DNA from: Dehalococcoidales bacterium
GTDB taxonomy: Bacteria; Chloroflexota; Dehalococcoidia; Dehalococcoidales; JAQTRN01
Assembly: GCA_028711795.1 (NCBI GenBank)
Contig: JAQTRN010000009.1
Coordinates: forward strand, 1 to 13,476
Reading direction: 5' to 3'
DNA: 13,476 nucleotides
The position numbers and the translations under genes were made by a program. Below the pieces are notes generated by a model. That model saw only the letters and a program-made list of their open reading frames with translations, was not told the DNA's origin and searched no databases. Shown here one piece after another: positions 1-6,418 of this stretch (its first letter is position 1; every line of letters starts with the position of its first letter).

Positions 1-1310
1 GGCGCCAGCAGGGCATCAGGGAAACCTATGACTTGCAGTTATGTCACAAGGACGGCACTCCGTTGTGGTTCCGGACGAATGGGGCGCTGCTCACTGATTC
101 ACAGGGGCAACCTATAGGATACCTGGGTACGTTTACTAATATTACCGAAGAGAGGCAGGACGAGGCGTACCGCCAGCAACTGGCAGTCGAGGTGGATAAG
201 GGGAAACAGAAAGCTGAGGAGCTGGCCTATATACTGGTCAGAGAGCGGGACATACTGGCGACCATTATGGAGAATACCGATGCCATGCTGGTCTACCTCG
301 ACGCCGAGTTCAACTTTGTTGAAGTAAATTCGGCGTATGCCCGGGGTGCTGGTTATTCGGTGAGAGAGCTTATCGGGAAGAACCATTTTGTCCTGTTTCC
401 CAATGCCGAGAACCAGGCGATATTCGAGCGGGTGAGGGACACCGGTGAGCCGGTGCAGTTCTATGATAAGCCCTTCGTCTACCCGAACCAACCCTCAAGG
501 GGGGTCACCTACTGGGACTGGTCACTCGTACCGGTGAAAGACGCCATAGGGCGAGTGGTCGGGTTAGTATTTTCCCTGATAGAGACCACGGAGCGGAAGC
601 GGGCTGAGGAAAGGTTACGTGCTCTTGAGCGATTGGCGGCCATCGGTGAGGTATCCGGTAATATTTCTCACGAGCTCAGAAACCCACTGGCAATAATAGA
701 CAGCTCCATTTTCTACCTGAAGACAAAGTTGAAAATAACGGACGGGGGGGTAATGACCCATCTCGACCGTATGAAGTCGGCGGTAGACCGCTCGGTGGGA
801 ATCATCCAGAGCCTGGTGAATCTGGCCCAGATGAAAGAGCCCAAGCGGGTCAGGCTTGACCTCAGGAGTATCTTGAATAGAGCTATCGCCAAGAGCAAGG
901 TACCCCCTAAAGTCAGGGTGAGACGTGACTTTCCGCCGGGTGAGATTTGTATTAACGCCGATCCGGAGCAGATGGCGATGGCCTTCGAGAATCTGGTGCA
1001 TAACGCGGTGCAGGCAATGGAAAAGGGTGGCGAATTGACACTGACCGTGCGCTCGGCTCCTGGCCAATTGGCGGAAGTGGTACTGGCTGATACCGGGCCA
1101 GGTATTCCGGTGGAGAATCTGGATAAGGTCTTTCGTCCGTTATATACTACCAAAGCCCAGGGAATTGGCCTGGGCCTCTCCCTGGTGAAGATGATTATTG
1201 ACCGTCACGGTGGCTCTATCAATATCGAGTCTGAGGTGAACCAGGGGACGAAGGTCACCGTCAGACTGGCCCGGAGCAGGAGACCGAAGGAAGGTAGATA
1301 TGTTGTCTGA
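1..1310 (+). CDS. PAS/PAS sensor histidine kinase, 5' end cut by the window
   Basis: This is a cytoplasmic sensor kinase that would autophosphorylate on His and pass the phosphate to a response regulator. The frame is open to the left edge (first whole codon at 3), so the start lies outside the window; the TTG at 33 falls inside a PAS domain and is not a convincing start. In order: the end of one PAS domain (to about 165), a charged linker, a second PAS domain (about 240-600), a HisKA dimerisation domain with the H-box ISHELRNPL (phospho-His codon 669-671), and a HATPase_c domain with an N-box (ENLVHNAVQAM), G1 DTGPGIP (from 1089) and G2 GIGLGLSL (about 1161-1184). No membrane segment is visible, so the signal is probably intracellular (ligand, redox or cofactor). 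It overlaps the next gene by 11 bp, which implies translational coupling. The family call is firm; the stimulus is unknown. Confidence 0.9.
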   Translation, partial: RQQGIRETYDLQLCHKDGTPLWFRTNGALLTDSQGQPIGYLGTFTNITEERQDEAYRQQLAVEVDKGKQKAEELAYILVRERDILATIMENTDAMLVYLDAEFNFVEVNSAYARGAGYSVRELIGKNHFVLFPNAENQAIFERVRDTGEPVQFYDKPFVYPNQPSRGVTYWDWSLVPVKDAIGRVVGLVFSLIETTERKRAEERLRALERLAAIGEVSGNISHELRNPLAIIDSSIFYLKTKLKITDGGVMTHLDRMKSAVDRSVGIIQSLVNLAQMKEPKRVRLDLRSILNRAIAKSKVPPKVRVRRDFPPGEICINADPEQMAMAFENLVHNAVQAMEKGGELTLTVRSAPGQLAEVVLADTGPGIPVENLDKVFRPLYTTKAQGIGLGLSLVKMIIDRHGGSINIESEVNQGTKVTVRLARSRRPKEGRYVV

Positions 1311-2772
1311 CAGCAAGATACTGATTGTGGATGACGATCTTGACCTGGCCAGTAACCTGCGTGATATTCTCTCCGAAGAAGGGCTCAAAGTCTGGTTGGC
1401 TGATAGCGCCCGGGCGGCGCTGGAGTTGTGTCAGGAGAATACTTTCGACCTCGGGATGATTGATATCAGATTGCCGGATATGATGGGTATTGACTTGATA
1501 GCCGAATTGACGGCGATGAACCCGCGGGCAGAGTATCTGATCGTTACCGGTTATGCTTCGGTGGATACCGCCATCGCCGCTGTCGGGCAAAAAGGGATTA
1601 TCGGCTACCATACGAAACCGCTGAACATGGCGTACGTAGTGCCCTTTATCAAGCAGGTACTGGAGCGGCAGCGGGCGGAGCGCAGCGCCCGAGAAAGCGA
1701 CCGGCTTTACCGGCTGCTGGCAGAGAACGTGGCCGATGTCATCTGGACTACAGATATGAGCCTGCACCTGACTTACGTCAGCCCCTCCGTGGTCGATCTG
1801 TTGGGTTACACGCCGGAGGAAACGATGGCCATGATGGTGGAAAAGATGCTGACTCCAGCCTCAGTCGAGATCTACAAACAGGCTGCCATCTCCTCTCAGG
1901 ATATCATGGGGGATATCGTCCGGAAAGGACCGATGGCTTCACACCGGATCGAACTTGAGCTCGTACGGAAGGGCGGGTCGCCGGTCTGGACTGAGATACT
2001 CATCAGTCTGCTGTTTGGCCCCGGCGGCCACCCGAATGGCTTATTGGGAGTTACTCGTGACATTGCCGAGCGGCGGCGCGCCGCCGAAGAGCTCAGAGCA
2101 CTCTCGCACCGGCTTGTCCAGGTGCAGGAGGATGAACGCCGCGCTATCGCTCGTGAGTTGCATGATGAGATCGGCCAGTCCCTGACGGTGCTCAACATTC
2201 TGCTCAGCCGGGCATCGCAACTGGCTAGCGGTGATGTGGCTTCAGTGCTGGCTGAGGCCCGGCCGGTGGTTAGTGAGTTAATCAGTGGTATCCGGGAATT
2301 GTCTCTTAATCTGCGGCCGAGTATGCTGGATGATCTGGGGCTGCTGCCGACGTTACTCTGGTATTTCCAGCGTTATACCAATCAAACACAGATACATGTT
2401 AATTTCGAACATGTCGGCCTGCAACGGTCTTTCCCGCCGGATATCAGTACCGCTGCCTACCGTATTGTTCAGGAGGCATTGACCAACGTGGCGCGCCATG
2501 CTCATACCGGTGAAGTGGATGTCTATGCCTGGGTAAGTAATGGCGTGCTGTCAATCAAAATAGAAGACCGGGGTAACGGCTTCGATTCCAGCTCGTTGGG
2601 TGTTGGCCATTCCAGTGGCCTTAGTGGCATGCAGGAACGGGCCCGGTTGTTGGGTGGTGAATTGACGGTGGAATCAAGTTCGGGAAAGGGTACCTGCTTG
2701 ATTGCCGAGTTACCTTATCCTGAGACCGCGACTAAAGCAAAGAAGACCAGAAAACGTACGGCGCTATCATGA
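1300..2772 (+). CDS. Hybrid kinase: receiver-PAS-HisKA_3-HATPase
   Basis: This is a 490-residue soluble signalling protein. Residues 5-120 form a receiver domain with the acidic pair D12/D13, phospho-acceptor D55 (in MIDIRLPD), T83 and K106-P107. A PAS domain covers about 133-250. A HisKA_3 dimerisation domain of the NarX/DegS type follows, with H288 in ARELHDEIGQ, and then a HATPase_c domain (about 380-480) with N-box EALTNVARHA, DRGNGFD and the GLSGMQERARLLGG block. The ATG lies inside the end of the upstream kinase gene, in a purine-rich stretch (GAAGGAAGG, 1285-1293). The simplest reading is that the upstream kinase phosphorylates this receiver and so tunes the C-terminal kinase, which would then phosphorylate a NarL/LuxR-type regulator. 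No such DNA-binding regulator is present in the window; it could lie upstream. Domain calls are firm, the wiring is inference. Confidence 0.92.
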   Translation: MLSDSKILIVDDDLDLASNLRDILSEEGLKVWLADSARAALELCQENTFDLGMIDIRLPDMMGIDLIAELTAMNPRAEYLIVTGYASVDTAIAAVGQKGIIGYHTKPLNMAYVVPFIKQVLERQRAERSARESDRLYRLLAENVADVIWTTDMSLHLTYVSPSVVDLLGYTPEETMAMMVEKMLTPASVEIYKQAAISSQDIMGDIVRKGPMASHRIELELVRKGGSPVWTEILISLLFGPGGHPNGLLGVTRDIAERRRAAEELRALSHRLVQVQEDERRAIARELHDEIGQSLTVLNILLSRASQLASGDVASVLAEARPVVSELISGIRELSLNLRPSMLDDLGLLPTLLWYFQRYTNQTQIHVNFEHVGLQRSFPPDISTAAYRIVQEALTNVARHAHTGEVDVYAWVSNGVLSIKIEDRGNGFDSSSLGVGHSSGLSGMQERARLLGGELTVESSSGKGTCLIAELPYPETATKAKKTRKRTALS

Positions 2773-2838
2773 CGTGCTTCGGATAGCCAGACATTACCGC
2801 CGGTTTTTTTAGGCTCGAATGATGTCTCGACTCTATAT

Positions 2839-3990
2839 TCAGGCCCGGTATTTCCACAGGAACAACGTGCCAGCGATAGCTATCACCAGCATAGTCCCGC
2901 CCATGACAGCGAAGCCGGCCTGGAAACCAGACCGGTCGATGATGTAACCCACCACTGGTGTTATCAGACCGGGGCCTCCCCGGCTGGCGAAGTAGTAGAC
3001 CCCGAGTACAGTGGACCGGTTCCGTTCCGGGGTCTGGCTGATAATATAAGCTTCAGATACGGGCATACTCATGTACATCGACGCGCCGATGAACAGCAGT
3101 ATGACGTAGATGCCCCAGCCGTAGCCGACCAGGTTCAGCAGGTAAATCAGCGGGCCGGCCAACAACCCCGCGGTCAGTATGATCGGTACTTTGCCGATGC
3201 GGTCGGAGAGATAGCCTCCCAGGGGACCAGCCCACAATCCGGCGATATAGGCGGTAGACAACAGGGTGGCCGCTACGCCTTCGCTGATCTGGAAACTATC
3301 GACGGCGAATAGTGGGATGAAGAATATGGTTGACATAACAAAAATCTGTGTGGTGACTCCCAGGGCGATGAAAGGGATAAAGTAGCGCAGGCGGCTCCGG
3401 GGAGGTGTTACCTCGGGATTCTGGGGCATGGTGGCCTGGCTCCGGGGAGTGTATTTGACCCGGCCCAGCAGCAGGTAGAAGATGATGCCGAACGCCAGGA
3501 CAGGGACCGCGATGACGATGAACGAGCCACGCCAGGTCAGGGCGCTGGCGATAGCTACGGCGATGAGCGGCGCTGAGAAATAGCTAAGGGTGCCGCCTAT
3601 CTGGTGCAGGCCCAGGGCCCGCCCCCGGTTCTCGGGTTTGACCAGGGTTGATACCAGGGGCGCTGACGCCGGATGATAACCGCCGCCGGCGATGCCGAGC
3701 AGGATTAAGGACCCGGCCAGCGTGACATAGGTCGGGGAAAGACCGGCCAATAGGCCAGCGAGGGCCACACCGGCCACGCCAACCGCCAGAAGTACCCGGG
3801 GGCCGATACGGTCCGCCAGCCATCCGGCTGGCACCTGGCTGATCCCGTAGGATAGCGTGAAGGCAGAAACTATCCAGCCTGCCCGGGTATAGTCAAGAGC
3901 GAATTCGTCACGGATGGATGGCAATAGCGGCGTCAGCAGGGCGGACAGCACGTGGTGGCTGTAGTGCGCCAGTACAAAAAGCGGCAGCAA
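2839..3990 (-). CDS. MFS transporter, start uncertain
   Basis: This is a major facilitator superfamily secondary transporter in the cytoplasmic membrane. The 383 residues from the TTG at 3990 are strongly hydrophobic, with about 12 membrane segments. The loop 2-3 signature GWLADRIGPR and its second-half copy GGYLSDRIGK are both present, as expected for the two six-helix halves. The substrate cannot be read from sequence. The TTG has no ribosome site in front of it. The frame stays open 12 codons further, to an ATC at 4026-4024 that lies 7 nt after AAAGGA and would add IKKPGFLASLPK, a typical cytosolic lead-in to helix 1. I therefore suspect the real start is at 4026 (395 residues), either a rare AUC start or a base change from ATG. 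The gene is convergent with the kinase pair and has its own promoter at 4070-4098. Confidence 0.9.
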   Translation of the reverse strand: MLPLFVLAHYSHHVLSALLTPLLPSIRDEFALDYTRAGWIVSAFTLSYGISQVPAGWLADRIGPRVLLAVGVAGVALAGLLAGLSPTYVTLAGSLILLGIAGGGYHPASAPLVSTLVKPENRGRALGLHQIGGTLSYFSAPLIAVAIASALTWRGSFIVIAVPVLAFGIIFYLLLGRVKYTPRSQATMPQNPEVTPPRSRLRYFIPFIALGVTTQIFVMSTIFFIPLFAVDSFQISEGVAATLLSTAYIAGLWAGPLGGYLSDRIGKVPIILTAGLLAGPLIYLLNLVGYGWGIYVILLFIGASMYMSMPVSEAYIISQTPERNRSTVLGVYYFASRGGPGLITPVVGYIIDRSGFQAGFAVMGGTMLVIAIAGTLFLWKYRA

Positions 3991-4033
3991 CTTGGGCAGG
4001 GACGCGAGAAAACCTGGTTTCTTGATAGCAGTG

Positions 4034-4039
4034 TCCTTT
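4034..4039 (-). promoter_or_regulatory. Ribosome site that questions the MFS start
   Basis: Read on the - strand, AAAGGA lies 7 nt upstream of an in-frame ATC (4026-4024) and about 43 nt upstream of the nearest conventional start, the TTG at 3990. The spacing is ideal only for the ATC. An in-frame TAA closes the frame further upstream, and no ATG, GTG or TTG occurs between that stop and the TTG at 3990. Confidence 0.5.
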
Positions 4040-4069
4040 CGGTAGCGGTTAGCTTACACTGATTGCCGT

Positions 4070-4098
4070 ATTATACAACATCGCCCTGAATTTCTCAC
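4070..4098 (-). promoter_or_regulatory. Promoter for the MFS gene
   Basis: On the - strand there is a perfect TATAAT at 4075-4070. It is preceded by exactly 17 nt and GTGAGA at 4098-4093 (four of six matches to TTGACA). Transcription would start near 4063, giving an untranslated leader of about 35 nt to the ATC candidate at 4026. This is a housekeeping-sigma type promoter recognised by eye only. Confidence 0.6.
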
Positions 4099-4207
4099 AG
4101 TACTTGTAAGCACCTTACCGGGCGTAACCGGCCATATCGGCCGTGAGCTAGTTCAGATAGATTAGTGACACTTGCCCTTGTAGTCTTTTGTACTCAGATA
4201 GTTGAAC

Positions 4208-4272
4208 ACTAGCCCTTTCATTTTTCTCTGGAGTACGTCTTAGTGTAAGTATCATTGGGTGCGAGGGCTAGT
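4208..4272. repeat. 9-bp inverted repeat upstream of the protease
   Basis: ACTAGCCCT at 4208-4216 is the exact reverse complement of AGGGCTAGT at 4264-4272, with 47 nt between the arms. The right arm overlaps the GAGGG ribosome-site candidate (4263-4267) of the short leader ORF. In RNA, pairing of the arms would therefore hide that site; in DNA, they could be operator halves. Neither role is shown by the sequence. Confidence 0.45.
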
Positions 4273-4380
4273 ATGGGTGTTAATCCCCTTGAGTCCGCTG
4301 GCGATACTACCACAAAACCGCCGATAGCGACAACGGAAAAGGTAAGTCTTGCTCTCATCCATTATTTGGGGTTAAGATAG
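4273..4380 (+). CDS. Possible 35-residue leader ORF
   Basis: An ATG at 4273 lies 5 nt after GAGGG (4263-4267) and opens a frame of 35 codons ending in TAG at 4378-4380, only 4 nt before the protease ATG. The protease itself lacks a good ribosome site, so coupling through this ORF is plausible. The product, starting MGVNPLESAG and ending HYLGLR, matches no family I recognise and shows no membrane segment or Cys motif. It could equally be a chance frame. Low confidence. Confidence 0.3.
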   Translation: MGVNPLESAGDTTTKPPIATTEKVSLALIHYLGLR

Positions 4381-4384
4381 AATT

Positions 4385-5428
4385 ATGAGCGGACAAAATG
4401 ATGCAGTGTTGCGGTTTCTGGATTATCAGTCCGGTGAGGTAAAAGATTCGTCTCTTCCGGCTACTATTGAGCGTGAATCACTAGTCCTGGATGCCTACTC
4501 ACGAACCGTGGTCAGTGTAGTAGAAAATGTGGGACAGGCGGTAGTTCACATCCGGATAAAGCGGAAAATGCGTGACCACAGGGATAATGAACGTGAAACC
4601 GAAGGTTCTGGATCTGGTGTTCTTTTTGCGCCTGATGGTTATATCGCGACCAATAACCATGTAGTGGAAGACGCCACCTTTATCGAAACGAGTCTTCCCA
4701 GTGGCACTAGTTTTCCAGCTGAGTTAATCGGTCGGGACGCCGCTACCGACTTGGCTGTTATCAGGGTATTGGGAACGGGGCTACCATTTGCCCCCTTAGG
4801 GGATTCAGATAAGCTAAAGGTAGGTCAGCTAGCGATTGCGATTGGTAATCCGTTGGGGTTTCAGAGCACCGTTACTGTCGGTGTTATTAGTGCTCTTGGT
4901 CGTTCGTTAACAAGCACTAGCGGTCGGCTAATTGAAAATGTCATTCAAACAGATGCCGCCCTTAATCCCGGAAACAGCGGTGGCCCTCTGGTGGACTGTC
5001 ACAGCCATGTGGTTGGTATCAATACTGCTGTCATTCAGTTTGCTCAGGGTATCTGCTTTGCAATTCCTATCAATACCATGCGCTGGGTAGTCAGTATGTT
5101 AATCCGGGAAGGGAAGGTTACCCGGGGTTTCCTGGGTATTAGCGGGCAAACAGTGCCTTTACCAGTCCGCGTGGTCAGGCACTATAACCTAAAAGCGGAA
5201 ACCGGTGTTCAAGTGCTAAGCGTGGCACCAAACGGTCCGGCATATCAATCAGGTCTGCGAGAGGGTGATATCATCATTTCCATAAATGAAGAACCGATCG
5301 CTAGCATCAACGATATTCATCGGCATCTGACTAAAGAAGTCATCGGCAAAAGGTTGGAGGTTAATATACTCAAAGACTGGACTACTTTAACCATGGTCAA
5401 TATTGTTCCGGCGGTAAACCCGGAATGA
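4385..5428 (+). CDS. HtrA-type trypsin-like serine protease with PDZ domain
   Basis: This is a 347-residue S1C-family serine protease of the kind used for protein quality control. The catalytic triad is visible: H92 in TNNHVVED, D122 in ATDLAVIR and S198 in NPGNSGGPL. The GSGSGVLF strand opens the protease domain, and one PDZ domain follows (about 245-335; GVQVLSVAPNGPA...GLREGDIIISIN), which would bind C-terminal or exposed hydrophobic peptide. Unlike classical DegP/HtrA, the N-terminus (MSGQNDAVLRFLDYQSGEVK) has no signal peptide or membrane anchor, so a cytosolic location is inferred. The start is weakly supported: the nearest G-rich stretch (GGGG, 4368-4371) is 13 nt upstream. Base composition is lower in GC than the flanking genes (47-50% in two hand-counted lines). 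No terminator is evident after the stop. Confidence 0.9.
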   Translation: MSGQNDAVLRFLDYQSGEVKDSSLPATIERESLVLDAYSRTVVSVVENVGQAVVHIRIKRKMRDHRDNERETEGSGSGVLFAPDGYIATNNHVVEDATFIETSLPSGTSFPAELIGRDAATDLAVIRVLGTGLPFAPLGDSDKLKVGQLAIAIGNPLGFQSTVTVGVISALGRSLTSTSGRLIENVIQTDAALNPGNSGGPLVDCHSHVVGINTAVIQFAQGICFAIPINTMRWVVSMLIREGKVTRGFLGISGQTVPLPVRVVRHYNLKAETGVQVLSVAPNGPAYQSGLREGDIIISINEEPIASINDIHRHLTKEVIGKRLEVNILKDWTTLTMVNIVPAVNPE

Positions 5429-5486
5429 GGTTACCTGTCTCCAACCTCCGTGTTCGTCTAAGTTAATTGAGCGGTGGCTGTCCCGC

Positions 5487-5517
5487 TTGGCGGAAGTCTA
5501 AGTTTAGTAGGTATACA
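5487..5517 (+). promoter_or_regulatory. Weak promoter candidate for the acetoacetate cluster
   Basis: TTGGCG (5487-5492) is followed after 19 nt by TATACA (5512-5517). The spacing is longer than ideal and the -35 match is four of six. It sits about 27 nt before the start of the decarboxylase-like gene. It is listed because the 115-bp gap after the protease suggests a separate transcript, but the call is weak. Confidence 0.25.
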
Positions 5518-5543
5518 TATCAAATACCGAAGGAGGCAATGCC

Positions 5544-6380
5544 ATGTCTTACCGTTTCATTCCTGGTCGAATGTACCGGATGCCGACACATTTTGGTCCC
5601 AGTCTGGGTCCGAGACAGGGTCCGCAGGGTCGCAAATTCTCTAACTTTGCCTCACCCAAGACAACAATGTGGTCCGTTAGCTTTCTGACTAACCGGGGGC
5701 AACTGTCTGACTTGCTGCCGCCGGGCTTCACCGTGGGCGCGGAACCGGTGGTTACAGTCCAGGCGTCTTACATGACCGAAATAGAATGGCTGGCCGGGCG
5801 TGGCTACAACACCCTCGGGGTCAGTTTCCCCGCAGTCTTTACCGGCAAACGGAGCCGGGCCAGCGGTAATTTTCTGTCAGTGCTCTGGGAGAACATGGCC
5901 GACCCTATCATCACCGGCCGGGATGACCTGGGCTTTAACAAGATCTATTGTGAGCTTCCTGAGCCGGCCACTAACCAGGGAGAGACCCATTGTATCGCCG
6001 CCTGGATGGGCTTTAAGTTCATGGACTTAAAGGTCTGGAATCTGAGGCCGCTCTCGACCAGGGAGATACGGGCGGCCACCAGCCGGCCAACTGGTGATGG
6101 CATGCTGCACTATAAGTATATCCCCCGGACTGGCGACTGGGGTGAGGCTGACATCGCCTATGCTACGCTGACTCCGGCGGCGACTCCTAACCGGACTATC
6201 ACGGAAATGTGGCGTGGTGAGGGTTCAGTTGACTTTCACCAGGCTACCTGGGAGGAGCTACCGACTCTGGTTGACATCGTTAACACTTTCCACGCGCTGG
6301 AGATCAAGGAATACCGCGGGGCCATGATGGCCAAGACTATCGGTGGCAAAGACCTCAGTGACCAGCGTATCCTCCGGTAG
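5544..6380 (+). CDS. Acetoacetate-decarboxylase-superfamily protein
   Basis: This 278-residue protein has the acetoacetate decarboxylase (ADC) fold signature; classical ADCs are about 245 residues. The start is well set by AGGAGG (5531-5536), 7 nt before the ATG. The block GRDDLGFNKIY aligns by eye with GRELSAYPKKL of the Clostridium acetobutylicum enzyme, which places K133 on the Schiff-base Lys115. In the same alignment Lys116 becomes Ile, and the partners Arg29, Glu61 and Glu76 seem to be replaced by Thr, Gln and a non-acidic residue. True ADC converts acetoacetate to acetone and CO2; members of this superfamily with altered active sites can instead be aldolase-dehydratases. The gene lies 38 bp upstream of an acetoacetyl-CoA synthetase, so a beta-keto acid or acetone-linked substrate is likely. 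Family placement is good; the reaction is open. Confidence 0.8.
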   Translation: MSYRFIPGRMYRMPTHFGPSLGPRQGPQGRKFSNFASPKTTMWSVSFLTNRGQLSDLLPPGFTVGAEPVVTVQASYMTEIEWLAGRGYNTLGVSFPAVFTGKRSRASGNFLSVLWENMADPIITGRDDLGFNKIYCELPEPATNQGETHCIAAWMGFKFMDLKVWNLRPLSTREIRAATSRPTGDGMLHYKYIPRTGDWGEADIAYATLTPAATPNRTITEMWRGEGSVDFHQATWEELPTLVDIVNTFHALEIKEYRGAMMAKTIGGKDLSDQRILR

Positions 6381-6418
6381 TTGAAGGTTTTGGGAGCATC
6401 TTGCCAAAGGAGGGTAGG

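Larger units (their letters stand above)
4027..4384. other. Divergent intergenic region, repeat-rich and lower GC
   Basis: These 358 bp lie between the divergent MFS and protease genes. They hold the MFS promoter near the left end, a small hairpin CGGCC-ATATC-GGCCG (4129-4143), a direct repeat TCAGATAG (4153-4160 and 4194-4201, 41 bp apart), an inverted pair CTAGTTCA (4148-4155) and TGAACACTAG (4203-4212), a second inverted pair ACTAGCCCT/AGGGCTAGT (4208-4216 and 4264-4272), and a possible short ORF (4273-4380). One line counted by hand (4201-4260) is 40% GC. A TATCAT at 4250-4255 could be a -10 box for the protease gene, but no good -35 box accompanies it. Confidence 0.6.

Noticed and set aside
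615..1067. Open frame on the - strand inside the first kinase gene
   Set aside because: It is antisense to the conserved HisKA and HATPase motifs and has no family features.
2773..2838. T-run (2804-2810) after CCGCCGG between the convergent kinase and MFS genes, possible terminator
   Set aside because: CCG/CGG with a 1-nt loop cannot fold, and the only longer pairing (AGCC with GGCT) closes a loop that contains the T-run itself.
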